From assembly GCF_025698545.1 (NCBI RefSeq), contig NC_068569.1, forward strand, positions 10,850,001 through 10,914,000: a stretch of 64,000 nucleotides of DNA, written 5' to 3'. This stretch comes from Gossypium raimondii. Its lineage: Eukaryota; Streptophyta; Magnoliopsida; Malvales; Malvaceae. The translations under genes were made by a program, and so were the position numbers. The notes below the pieces were generated by a model. It saw nothing but the letters and a program-made list of their open reading frames with translations, searched no databases and had not been told where the DNA came from. Shown in pieces: positions 47,966 through 61,011 of this stretch (its first letter is position 1; each line of letters begins with the position of its first letter).

Positions 47966-50041
47966 GTGTTTTGGTTGGATCCGTGTATCCATCCGATTCC
48001 AAGTCGTGTTAATAGGGGTAAATGAATAATAAAATTTTATAATTGATATTGAAATGGTATGGTATGAGAAATGGAAGTGAAATAGTGAATTGAAAATAGA
48101 ATGTGAAATATGTTGCAAATATATGGAATATATGAGTTATATACTCATGAAATGACTATGGAATATAATGCAATTGTATAATGAAAAGCTATTTATATAG
48201 CAAGTATGAGAAATGAGATATTTGTGAAACAAATGAAATATAATATGATTGTTGTAATAATTAAATATTAATATGTGTTTATATTTCAATTGTATATTTA
48301 TAATTTATTATCTTTAAATATTTGGATTATAGAAATACCACTGAGTTTATACTCAGCGTACGGTTTTATTTCCTGTGCGCAGGTTAGGTACTTAACTTTT
48401 GATCGTCGATTCAGCATCCAGCAACGATCCTGAACTCAAATGTAGTGATGTTTATCCTTTGTGTCGGCATGTACCTAGGGTGTCTAAATAATAGTTATTT
48501 TGTGGTTTGATTGTAAATGAGGTTATAAGTTTAATTTTGGTTGGTTTTTTACATATAAATATGTGTTTGTTTTATAAGCCATATTTAGCATGGTAAATTG
48601 AACTAAATCTAGATAGATGCATGTGAATTTAATTCTATGTTTAAGTGCTCATAAACTAGGCAAATTGATTTGGATTTGGTATGTTTATAATTTGGATTAA
48701 AATGATGTTTTGATGACTTATTTTGAGGATATGAAATGTTTAAAATTTTTGTCAGTTTGATTTGTAAACTCCGGCAATGCTCCGTAACTCGGTTTCGATG
48801 AGGGATACGGGTTAGGTGTGTTACACTTTCGAGCTGTGGTGTGTTTGCAACATATGTAGGACCACAACCAATTCGGGAACCCTATATCTATCGAATTTCA
48901 TTTATTCAAACGAGACTTAATATTTGTCGGACATTGTCGAATATGTGATTACTTCCATATACATGGCACTTATACATTTCAAATACATAACATTTAATAT
49001 AAAACGTATAAATATACAATTTAATTACACGAACTTACCTCGACAAGTGTTCGTGTACACAAAAGTTACTAATCCGATACTTTCTCTTTTCCTCGATCCA
49101 ATTTAGTATTTGGTCTATCCGGATCTATATGAGTAAAGTTAGCTTAATTCAATACAATTCATATTCAATTCAATCCAATTTACATCTTAGGCAAAATTAT
49201 AATTTTGCCCTTATACTTTTGATTAATTACAATTTCATCCCTAGGCTCAGAAAATGAAATTAATGAAATTTAATCCTTATTCCAAGACTAACCAATTTTT
49301 ACATATATCATTAGAAACCCATGTATTTCACAAAATTTAGAATTTTTCCATGAATTTTACATCTTCACAATTTAGTCCTTAAATCACAATTTCATCAAAA
49401 TTCACTTTACAAAAGTTGTTTATCTATCAACAACATTTCATTTATAATTCAACTATATTCATCCATGGCAAAGCCCTAGTACTTTGATAACTTTACAAAT
49501 TAATTCTCGAGATAGCTAGATTAAGCTATTACGATCTCAGAAATATAAAAATTACTAAAGACGGGACAAGAAAACATACCTAATTGAGCCAAATAAGTTT
49601 GCTCAAAACCCAATTTCCATGGCTAGGGTTTCCATATTTTCGTTTTAGGAAAGATGATAATATGATGATATTTTTCTTTATTTTATTATTTATAATCTTT
49701 TTATCTTTTATTTTCTAATTTAGTCATTTTCTTTATTTAATTTTCCATTAATGAATCATCATACTTATCTACTAACTCCTCTTAATGGTCTATTTTCCAT
49801 ATAAGGACCTCCAATTTTGAATTCCATAGTTATTTGACACCTATAGCTACTAGAACTCAACTTTTGCATTTTATGCAATTTGGTTATTTCCATCTAATTA
49901 GACATGTAATCGATAAAATTTCTTTACGATATTTCAATCATAACACATACTATAAAATAGTATTAAAATAATTTCCTTTTCGGACTCGAATTTGTGGTCC
50001 TAAAACTACTGTTCCGATTTAACTGAAGACGGGTTGTTACA

Positions 50042-52616
50042 GTATATAGATATATAACATATACTGTTGGTTACCTTAAAAATTTACTTTTGTATCAAGC
50101 ACTTAACAATGGTGTTTGCATAAAGCACAACGATCTAATAACCAAAATATTTGTGAAACTATTTTGAATAAATCTGCATATGACTTGTACATAAAGGGAT
50201 TTAAACTGATAATAAATCTATAATATATACTAAAAATTCTATCACACGTGTATGCGTGTGCAAATCACAAATTTATAACATAAATATTTATTTTAAAATC
50301 ACATACAATAAATAATGAAACGTAATCAATAGTAAAACATGGAATATGTATGTTATTAAAATGAAAAAAATAGATTAAATTGTTTATCATAGTGTTGCCA
50401 TAAATCTTAAACCCATATCGAGTTAACTTGTGACACAAACTTAATCAAATACATGATTAACATATACAAGCAATGAAGATAATCTTTTTTATATAAAAAT
50501 AAAAATATACATTGCTTAAAAGATAATAATCTCTCACCTTCTTTTGGTTGATGTGAGCTGGATGTTGAAATTACATGTGCGGGTCACGTATTATCACAGC
50601 TGTTAAAATATTGATTTTTACGTGAAACAGTAAAGTATCAGCTTATTCTTTATGCAGTTAAGCCTTGGTTTCTTTCTCCAAAAATCTTTATTTTTCGGTA
50701 TCAGTTTTTCCTTTTATCAACTGATAAAAGAAAATCTCTCACTGTAATATTACTTTTCAGTTTTATATACAAGAAATAGTTGGTCATGTACTAAATTAAT
50801 TAAAACCAACAACACTTATTTTGTTTTCTTGGGGTTGGATAAATGGGATAGGTGAGATACAACTATCGTGTATTAATTTTATTATCTTATCCACATTCAT
50901 ATATATTCTCAAAATTTTCTATTTTAAATCTAACAACTCTCGAAATTGTAGACTTGCAACCTAATATTCAAAATTAAGAGAAAAGGAAAACAGAGAGAAA
51001 TATTTGTTGGGTCATGTGAAAAGAGATGATCCACGTATGCTGGATTCAGTTCACTGTTAGATTTAAATCAATTGAAACATACCAAAAAAAATCAGAGAGA
51101 AATATCTTGTCATCGCGCTGACGCCGTCGAATTGGACTGGTTGCCCAACATGCAAATGTGGTATCATGTACTAATACTATGTTATTACTTAGCAGATATT
51201 TATCATATTATTGCAAGGGGGAGACTAGAGTAGTTTCTTAGTTGGACCACAAGGAATATAAACGGGAAAAAGTCAGAAAATTAATTAATATGAATATAAA
51301 TATATATATGATTAACTATAATTCAAAAATTAATTAATATGAATATTACAAGGGACGAAAATTTAAAAAAGAAATTAGATCAAATTTATAATGACATACA
51401 CATATAGTGGGATAGAGACTTACATAACGCAACTGAGAATGGTTTGAGAGGGTTGAAGTCAAAAGTCTTTTTAAAAGAACTGAAACTAAATTATAAATTT
51501 TTATGTGAAACCAAATGTATTTTTTTCATTGTAAATTTACAATTTCATAAATTTTAAATAAATCACAATATTATTTTAAAAATCAAATAATTTTATAATA
51601 TATTAATTTATAATTTTTAAAATTTTATAAGAATTAAAAAGCATAAATTTTCAATTTAGGAAACAGAAGCCCCTAGTGGCCCTCTAACTTTTGCCCCGAT
51701 CCCAAGCGCTGACTCCGCTTAAAGCGTGAAGGCCTAATTGGCGTGTGCTGATTATTTTGAAAATCCTTTGAATCATCGTTTGCCTTCCTTTTACACTGCT
51801 AACTAAAAATATCTTAGCATTCAAGACTTTTTTAGAGATAGTAGGTTATTTATTAATTATTATTTTCAATTTAAAGGATATATATATATTTTTTGTAATG
51901 GTGTGAATGGGTTTGGTAAGGCAGGGTCGTGGCGTAGAATTATTATTATTTTTTCCATTTTCCTGCCTAAGAAGGGATTAGACGGCATGGATCAATACAA
52001 AAACCTGCTGCACTATTTAGACTAATTTGATATTAATTTTACATAAAAATATTTTCATTCAACTATAATTTATAAAATCCTTTTTTTAGTTACATCATTC
52101 AAAATTTATTTCGCATCAATTTTTTACATGGGATACTTCATTTATAGTTATTATAATTTGTAATTAATTTATCATAATAAAATGATAAGAGTTTATCCTT
52201 GGAACTTTACAAAATTGTAATGAAAAAAAAAACTCAGTATTATAATTTAATTTCAGATTTTGTTACCTAACGTATTTAAAAAAATTAAAGAAAAAAACCT
52301 TGTCTGGACTTGTATTCTCATTATCTTTGTTCACAATATAAAAACAATTACACATATTACGTGCATGCATTATACATTAATGTTTAAATTCACGACCTAC
52401 TTCACAAAAATAAAAATAAAAATCATGACCAAACAATAAAGTACATTAAAATCTTTAAAAGCATTTGTTTTATTTTTAAAACCAATAATGAAAAACAATA
52501 ATAAAATTGATTATGTTTTTCTACTTAATTACTTAAGTTACGAAAAACAATAATGAAATTTTGCTGACCTAGAAATGTTAACTTATGGAGAGAAGTCAGA
52601 TATATTATTAAAAGAA
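50042..52616. other. Intergenic, no gene seen
   Basis: AT-rich. GC-richer patches at 51100-51180 and 51660-51740 show no reading frame of note. Short simple repeats only. Confidence 0.5.
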
Positions 52617-53157
52617 TTAATTGCATCAAACATCCTTAAATTATAATTTTTATTTTAAATTACTCCTTAGACTTCAAGATGCTTTGATTATATCTTTAAA
52701 CTATTGATGTTACATACTACATAGTTATGGTCTATTAATTATTAAAATTGTTAGTTTAACTGCTAAATGATATGTTAAATATTATGTGATATAATTTAAA
52801 ATAAAGAATTTAAAGAAAAATAAAATATTACCATATAAATTTTAAAAGTAAAAGCTAAAAATAAAGTAAAATCGAAAAGAAGAGAGTGGACGATAAAATT
52901 TTTGTAAAAATTTGAAAACCTCGAAACCAATATTATTACGACGTTTATTTTTTAATATTTATTTTCTTTAAACTTTTCATTTAAATTATGTCAAATAAGA
53001 TTTGACCTATAATTTAATGGTTAAATTGATGGTTTTAATAAGAAAATAACTTTATTAATATAACCCGATAGTTTAAAGATGTAACTAAAATATTTTAAAA
53101 TTTAGAGTATAATTTAAAACAAAAATTTATAATTTAGAAATGTGTGACGTAGTTAAC
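52617..53157. repeat. Inverted-repeat element (MITE-like), ~540 bp
   Basis: The left end TTAATTGCATCAAACAT and the reverse complement of the right end (GTTAACTACGTCACACAT) are similar. The match continues for ~90 bases, including AAATTATAATTTTTATTTTAAATTA and ATCTTTAAACTAT. Target duplication is not clear. Confidence 0.45.
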
Positions 53158-55190
53158 TTTATTAATAAATATAATAGCCTTTTGTTTTTAGTAGAAGAAT
53201 CAATTCATGGTATTAGAAAATGTTGCTAACAAACACGCTTTTACTGAAAAGAATTTTTATTAACTTTTTTTTCTATTTTAGAAATTTTCTTATGGCCTTT
53301 TTTTATTTGAATAATTTTAAAATACAATTCATACTTATTTATCTATAATCCGTCCATCTTCTTCATTCAAAAATTAACCTGAATTGTTCACTTAATAATG
53401 TCTGAAGGAAAAAAAAAACAATGGAAAAGAGTCAAAGACGGGGTAAAATAATAACATACATATTTCTCATGCAGGCTGTAGCCTGCATTTAAGCTGATTA
53501 AATTAAAATTAAGAAATTCATCAAAAAAATTAAAATTAAGGAAAAAAACCCAGAAACCTATCATCATGGGGAAAGAGTGGGGGAACTTACTGTGGTGTCC
53601 CACATTGTACCTTTTTTTAAAATTATATTTCTCTGGTCATCAGTTGGGTCTTCACCAATCACAGCCGTCTGATACGAAATATTTTGTGGGAGGAGATTTC
53701 AAATTCAAATTGATTTAATATTATTTTTCGCATGTTTCACGTTTGACCGGCCATTAGATAAATATTTTTTATTGATTGCCCTCTGGAAACAGATATCAAA
53801 CACGGTTGTGATTAATATGTTTTTATAAAAGAAACAATAAAATGGAAATTATGCTTAAAAATACAAATAATTTCCTTTAAAATATTTTTTCATTTATGCC
53901 CACGTGGATTAATCCAGGCTGTAAGAATAAGAATTTAATAAGAAAATCATATTATGTAATTTGATATATAAATTTTAGTTTAATGTAAATATACATATTA
54001 AACTTTAATTTTAACTTAATTATATACGTTTAAAGAAATAAATATAATCAAATTATTTTATATTGAATAAGTATAATTGTTATTGTATGTAATATATAAA
54101 CATTAAAAATATTATATCGATAATAATATTAATTATTATTAAGCATAATAAATTAGGTTCGATCTCAAAGCATCTCATTCTTCTTCTCAATTATATAAAA
54201 AATATTCATCTATATTATACAGATTTAACAAAACTTACGTGTGATTTTAGAATTTGTACCCCACTGTCCAACTTTTCCTTTAGTTACGTAAAATCGTTTA
54301 TAGTATTTGTACTTTTTACTTAATTATATTTTAAATTGTTATCTATAGCATCTAATGAGATGGTTTAGTATCTCTCGTATAATAATAAATAGCATTTATT
54401 CATTTATAATGTAATTAATAAATATAAAGAGCATGGTTAACAAAATTTAGAGTAATTGAACCACTATAAGGGTGTCCGAGTGACAGTGTTTGGTTTAATT
54501 TTAAAATAAATTAACATTCATGTATACGCGTTCCTTATTAATTATGAAGTAAAGGTAAATCGACTTGTCAAAATTTTACTTGCAAAATTAGATTCTATTA
54601 GAATTATTATAATTTTCTTGGTCCTTATAAAATATATAAAGGTTGATTTTGATGAGCAATTAAGTACAGTACGGTGTGTTTAACTTAATTTTTATCTCAC
54701 ACTATAATATTTAATTTCACTATTACCACTATTTTTACACTAACTATAAATAAATATATCGCTCATCAAATGTTACCCTAAATTTGTTGGGTATATAATT
54801 TAATATACAAAACCAAGAACGAGGGAACAATAAAAAGTAATAAAAAAAGTGAGACTGAGCAAAGTGTCTGCCACGTAAGATGCAAAAGGGCCCACAAACA
54901 GCAAAAATTAGAAAAAGAAAAAAATTTTGGTTCGTATTTGTCTGTTCTATTTTTTTCGTTTCTTAAGAAACAAGGTTTCAAAATAATGCCATGTCATTTT
55001 TGAAAAAAGAAAAAGAAAAAAAAGAAACAAAAATTGAAGAAGTTTAAAGGAGAAAATAAAAAGTGGAATGTATTAATTTATTTATTTATAGAAGGGCAAG
55101 CCGCAAAGGCACCCCAGGAATTACTGTCAATGATTCAAAGAGAGAGAAAATCTGTTTCGCTTAAGCCTAAAACCCTGCCTTTTTATATCT
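53158..55190. other. Intergenic, upstream of the P4-ATPase gene
   Basis: AT-rich with no supported gene. The segment 53580-53790 is GC-richer and may be regulatory. The segment 55080-55190 precedes the transcription start of the ALA gene. Confidence 0.5.
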
Positions 55191-56130
55191 CTCTCTAGAT
55201 TATCTCCCTTAATCAATTTATTTTTTTTTGAAAAAAAAATCTTACTCTGTGTTTTTCTCTCTTCTTTCATTGCTTGATCTACAAATTGTATTGGCTACTT
55301 TTTCCGAATGGTTATCGCCAATGTTTTTTTTAGTTGTTATAATTTGGTGTTGAAGATGAACCGGCCTCCACATTCAAGGTACCTCTATTTATTTTTTTAT
55401 TTTCATTTGGGACTTCCCTTTTCTTCTTCAGTTTTTTTTTCCTTCTTTTCATGAAATTCCTGCTTTGCTAAAACTTTACGAAACTTGGACCATCTGGGTT
55501 TCTTCTTTTGGTTCAAATATCAATGATCTGCTCACCTATTTTCAAAGTTTTAGCTGGGCATTGTCTCCTTTGTCCGTTTACTCTTATTTTCATGATTTCA
55601 AGTATGGTTAGCTGTTAATTTGGATATTTGAAGTGAAAAGTATAATTGGGTATGGGATGTTTTTCCCAGCTACCAATTTTAATTATTTTATGTTGAATTC
55701 AGGATTTTTCCCCCCGTTTTGAATGGACATTTGGGGTTCTTTTAGTTAAAAAAAAAATCAAATTCGCAGCTATTAGTAATGTAGATTTCTTCTCATCTTT
55801 TTCTTAATTCCTCTTTTATTACAAAACTGTTATAGCTCATAAGACTTTCAAATCTGGGTGATACAAGAATAGTGAATGTATTTTAGATATGTAACTTTTG
55901 AAGATTGACATTTTTATGTAACTTTAGTTGATATAAGCTTCAATTTATGAATAGTAGTTACATACTTATGTTTGATTGCCATCTGTTGTTTTCTTTTGGT
56001 GAAATCAGTTCATAAAGCAAGGAAAATCGTGACGGAGTGGCTGCTTTAATATCCATCACTGGAGGCTAGATCTGGGTGTTCTCTTTGTGACAGTTGTGTG
56101 CTTGTTTCATTTAAAGCTTGATTCTGAGAG
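55190..56130 (+). promoter_or_regulatory. Probable core promoter and 5' leader with intron of the ALA gene
   Basis: TTTTATATCTCTCTC near 55188-55200 could act as a TATA/initiator region. A leader exon would end at CATTCAAG (55378) before GTACCT and resume at 56009 after GAAATCAG, giving a ~630-base 5' UTR intron. The leader contains upstream ATGs (near 55308 and 55356) that may dampen translation. Inferred from splice signals only. Confidence 0.45.
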
Positions 56131-59100
56131 ATGCCTCGGGGTAGGATAAGAGCGAGGCTCCGATGGAGTCATCTCTATACTTTCTCTTGTTATAAGCCAA
56201 GTGCCACTGAAGAAGGACCACATTCTATCGAAGGCCATGGACACTCACGAGTTGTGCACTGCAACCAACCCCTTATGCACAAGAAAAAACCCTTTAAATA
56301 TCGATCAAATTACATATCAACAACCAAGTATAATTTTATCACTTTCTTACCTAAAGCTTTGTATGAACAGTTCCACAGAGTTGCCAATTTGTACTTCCTT
56401 GGAGCTGCAATTCTTTCGCTGACACCGCTTTCCCCGTTCTCTGCTGTGAGCATGATTGCTCCCTTGGCCTTTGTTGTAGGGCTTAGTATGGCAAAGGAAG
56501 CTTTGGAGGATTGGAGAAGGTTTATGCAAGATATGAAGGTTAATTCTCGGAAAGTAAAAGTTCATAAGGGAGAAGGTGTGTTCGGAAATAAGTCGTGGCA
56601 GAAGCTTCAGGTTGGAGATGTGGTGAAAGTGGAGAAGGATCAGTTTTTTCCAGCAGATCTGCTACTCTTGTCCTCAAGTTATGAGGACGGAATTTGTTAT
56701 GTGGAGACTATGAATTTGGATGGTGAGACGAACTTGAAGGTAAAGCGAGCTTTGGAGATAACCTTGCCTTTGGATGAGGATGAGGCTTTCAGGAGATTCA
56801 CAGGAACAATTAAATGTGAAGATCCTAACCCGAGCCTTTACTCATTTATTGGGAATTTTGATTATGATCGTCAACTTTTTGCTCTTGACCCTAGCCAAAT
56901 TCTCCTTAGAGACTCGAAGCTGCGTAATACAGCTTTTGTCTATGGAGTTGTGATTTTCACCGGTCATGATAGCAAAGTGATGCAGAATGCCACTAAGTCC
57001 CCTTCAAAGAGGAGCAGAATAGAAAGGAAAATGGATTATGTAATATATGTTCTTTTCAGCCTTCTTCTAGTTATCTCTTTGATTAGTTCTATTGGCTTTG
57101 CTGTGAGAACAAAGTACTACATGCCAGACTGGTGGTATCTGCAACCCAAGAATACCGATGATTATTATGATCCCGAAAAGCCTGGAGTATCGGGGGTTTC
57201 CCATCTGGTCACTGCCCTCATTCTTTATGGCTATTTAATACCTATATCACTTTATGTTTCAATTGAGGTGGTGAAGGTTTTGCAAGCAACCTTTATCAAT
57301 CAAGACATACAAATGTATGATGAAGAAACTGGGACTCCTGCTAATGCTCGGACATCAAATTTAAATGAGGAGTTGGGCCAGGTTGATACTATCCTTTCAG
57401 ATAAAACAGGCACTTTGACATGTAATCAGATGGATTTTCTCAAATGTTCGATTGCTGGTACCGCATATGGCGTGCGCTCTAGTGAAGTTGAACTTGCTGC
57501 TGCACAACAGATGGCGAATGACCTTGAGGATCGGGATGCAGAAAGATCAACTTGTTCCAGGCAAAAAGGTAAACAGCAAGAAATTGAACTTGAGACTATT
57601 GTTTCTTCCAAAGATGAAAAGGATCATAAATCTCCCATAAAAGGGTTTAGCTTTGAAGATGGCCGCATCATGAAAGGGAACTGGTTGAAAGAGCCTAATG
57701 CAGACGTCATTATGTTATTTTTCCAAATATTAGCAGTTTGTCACACTGCAATTCCTGAACTGAATGAAGAGACTGGCATTTATACATATGAAGCAGAGTC
57801 ACCTGATGAAGGAGCCTTTCTAGTTGCAGCTAGAGAATTTGGTTTTGAGTTTTTTAAAAGAACTCAATCAAGTGTTTTTGTCCGTGAAAGATATTCAGCT
57901 TCGGGACAAGCCATTGATAGGTGAGGATGCCATTGCACGGTTTTGGTCTCTTTGCTAATTTCTACAGAATTTCTTTTGTTTTAGCATCTTAGTGGTCCTT
58001 TGGGCATCTTGTAGGGAGTTCAAAATTCTAAACATGTTGGAATTTACTAGCAAAAGAAAGCGGATGACAGTAATTGTAAGGGATGAAGATGGGCAGATTC
58101 TTCTTTTTTGTAAAGGTGCTGACAGGTTAGTCTCTCTACCCTCTTAAACTTGTCAATTTATTAACAGATTTAAAAGCTAAGGTATTGTACTTTGCTTTTA
58201 ACTAATATATTGTTCCTCCCTTTGATCCAGCATTATTTTTGACCGGTTAGCAAAGAATGGAAGAATCTACGAGGAAGATACCAGTAAGCATTTGAATGAG
58301 TATGGAGAAGCTGGATTGCGTACCTTGGCACTTGCTTATAGAAAGCTCGATGAGTCTGAGTATTCTGCTTGGAACAGTGAATTTCAGAAAGCAAAAACTT
58401 CTATTGGGACTGATAGAGAGGTAATGCTTGAAAAGGTTGCAGACATGATGGAGAGGGATTTGATTCTCATTGGCGCTACTGCTGTGGAAGACAAATTGCA
58501 GAAGGGGGTATGTGTTATTCTTGCTCTCTTTCTCTAAGAAGCTTCTTTTTTGGTTTAGATCAACCTGATTTAACTTCTTCATATTTCAGGTGCCCCAGTG
58601 TATAGATAAACTTGCACAAGCTGGTCTGAAGATCTGGGTTTTGACGGGGGACAAGATGGAAACTGCTATAAATATAGGGTATATCTATTGGCATTTAATA
58701 TTGGGATCCTTTTGTTGCCTTGTTTGATGGGAACCTTAAATTGGGTTTCTCAATGGAAAGTTCTCAATGAAAGAAATTTAGTGAAAGTTTCATTTCTTTT
58801 TTTTTTTTCTTTTTCTGATGCAGATTTGCTTGCAGTCTGCTAAGACAAGGCATGAAGCAGATATGCATTACAACAATTAGTTCAGATACCAAAACTGTAT
58901 GTATTCTTTGCGAAAGAGGACTGGGTTTTTTATTATCAGGAAATTGATTTCATTTGAAGTATTGTTGCTTTTTGTTACTGATCAGCTAATCAAGGAAAAC
59001 ATATTGATGCAAATTACCAATGCTTCACAAATGATCAAACTAGAAAAAGATCCACATGCTGCATTTGCATTGATCATTGATGGAAAGACTCTTGCCTATG

Positions 59101-61011
59101 CCTTGGAGGATGATATGAAACAGCAATTCTTAGGCTTAGCAGTTTTATGTGCATCTGTTATTTGCTGTCGTGTATCTCCCAAGCAGAAGGCGCTAGTAAG
59201 ATTTCTTCCTTTCCTTTTCTCCTAGCCTTCTCTAAGTTATCAAAGGATAAAATCAAGTGATATTCCTGAAAGTGGAGACCTTGTTGTGGATTCTATTTAT
59301 TTAGTACATTTTTTTTGGTGCCAGGTGACAAGATTAGTAAAAGAAGGGACCGGGAAAACCACCTTAGCAATTGGTGATGGTGCAAACGATGTCGGAATGA
59401 TTCAAGAAGCTGACATTGGAGTTGGCATCAGTGGTGTGGAAGGCATGCAGGTTAGCATATCTAACTCATTCTTCCTGCAGTTTCAGTATATTCCTCTCAT
59501 GGTAGTAGCAAATTAATCTTTTATATGGTTTTTCATTAAGAATATTCCTTATTTATGAATTTAGAAAAGGAGAGATCATCTCATTAGAGTTGGGCTTTAG
59601 ATAGGAATTTGTTCACTTGATCCTTCTCGGAATACATGATATGGTTAAGCTTCTTTTGACAGTTAGGAGCTCCGACTTGCTAAAATGTTCATCATTACAT
59701 CCTCATCAACTTCTGAAAAACATTTCCTTCTCCATCTTGCTTGATGTATTTAACCATTGTGATTAAGTACTATATTTGCTGTTCCATCTTGATACAATGC
59801 TTCTTAAACCAATTTATTTCTGCATGTCGGTGAATTACCTAGCTTGTTCCCTTTTGCAGGCTGTAATGGCCAGTGACTTCTCTGTTGCCCAATTTCGTTT
59901 CTTGGAAAGGCTTCTCGTTGTCCATGGACACTGGTGTTATAAGAGGATTGCACAGATGGTAATATTGGTGGATTGTCTTCACTGATGTTTCATTTCTTGT
60001 GCTTTTTTTAGTCTCGATCATCCTCTATTTCTGTACCAATTTGCGTGGCATTTTTTGTTCAGGTTTGCTATTCCTTCTACAAGAACATAGCATTTGGTCT
60101 CACCCTCTTCTACTTTGAGGCATTCACAGGCTTTTCTGGACAGTCAGTGTATGATGACTGGTATATGTTATTGTTCAATGTTGTTCTTACCTCATTGCCT
60201 GTAATCTCACTAGGAGTGTTTGAGCAAGATGTTTCTTCTGAGGTCTGCTTACAGGTAAGTCTGCAGATAGTTCTTTTTTTAGCAATTCATCGATGTTACA
60301 GGTGACCTCGTTATAACCTTTAGCCTACTTCTGATGCAGTTTCCTGCATTATATCAGCAAGGACCTAGAAATTTGTTCTTCGACTGGTATAGGATACTCG
60401 GGTGGATGGGAAACGGCCTATATTCCTCCCTCATCATTTTCTTCCTCAATATTATCATCTTCTATGACCAAGCTTTCTGTGCTGGTGGCCAGACAGCTGA
60501 TATGGCTGCTTTGGGAACAACAATGTTCACTTGCATTATTTGGGCTCTCAATTGCCAGATTGCACTTACGATGAGCCACTTCACATGGATTCAGCACCTC
60601 CTAATATGGGGCAGCATTTCGGCTTGGTACTTGTTCCTCCTTGTTTACGGCATGATATCTCCCACAATCTCCGGTAATGCCTACCAAATCCTTGTGGAAG
60701 CTCTTGCTCCGGCACCCATCTATTGGTCAGCCACCCTCTTAGTAACCGTTGCATGCAATCTCCCCTACATGGCCCATATATCTTTCCAACGATGTTTCCA
60801 CCCATTGGACCATCATATCATCCAAGAGATCAAGTTCTACAAGAAAGATGTCGAGGACCAAGGCATGTGGTCTCGGGAGCGATCCAAGGCAAGACAAGAA
60901 ACCAAGATCGGCTTCACAGCACGTGTAGATGCAAAGATCAGGCAACTGAAAGGGAAGTTGCAAAGAAAGCAACCGTCTATGGAAATACAGAGTCCACATC
61001 GTCAATCATAG
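56131..61011 (+). CDS. P4-type phospholipid-transporting ATPase (flippase), ALA4-ALA7 group
   Basis: Ten exons (56131-57920, 58015-58125, 58231-58507, 58590-58678, 58824-58896, 58986-59195, 59325-59450, 59860-59958, 60063-60254, 60340-61011) join in frame to 1212 residues, normal for the family. P4-ATPases move phospholipids to the cytosolic leaflet and work with ALIS (Cdc50) subunits. Visible parts: an N-terminal segment with [29 protein letters not shown] before TM1, the actuator loop motif DGETNLK (P4 replacement for TGE), the catalytic [18 protein letters not shown] in the nucleotide domain, [42 protein letters not shown] and a long C-terminal membrane domain with APAPIYW and [10 protein letters not shown]. 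The KRSRIE and IELETIVS regions match the Arabidopsis ALA4/5/6/7 branch. The linker at the exon 5/6 junction (SDTKT joined to LIKENIL) is a few residues shorter than in relatives, so that acceptor is the least certain. Confidence 0.94.

Larger units (their letters stand above)
46234..48825 (-). mobile_element. Third, diverged TGTAACAC-type element inserted in the outer copy
   Basis: On the minus strand it begins TGTAACACACCTAACCCGTA (from 48825). The plus-strand left part, GTGGTTTCAGGGCCACCAAA, parallels GTGGTTTCAGGACCACAAAT in the inner element, so it is a relative with a largely different body. It interrupts the outer element inside the minisatellite. Left boundary is approximate (46231-46250). 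A 5-bp duplication is not clear (right flank CTTTC, left ATTTC). Non-coding. Confidence 0.65.
40798..50041 (+). mobile_element. Outer ~3 kb TG...CA element, split by two insertions
   Basis: Reconstructed in three segments: 40798-41798, 45462-46233 and 48826-50041, together about 2.99 kb. It starts TGTAACACCCTTAACC and ends GGGTTGTTACA. Segment order and orientation are fixed by comparison with the inner inverted copy (41799-45456). No protein-coding capacity was seen, so it may be a very long solo LTR or a large non-autonomous LTR-type element. Flanks outside (ATATC left, GTATA right) do not form a clean duplication. The TGTAACACCC start is one I associate with Ty3/gypsy LTRs of cotton, which is inference. 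Confidence 0.75.

Noticed and set aside
56201..57640. Additional open frames in other phases across the large ALA exon
   Set aside because: Shadows of the P4-ATPase coding exon, which has full family similarity in its own frame.
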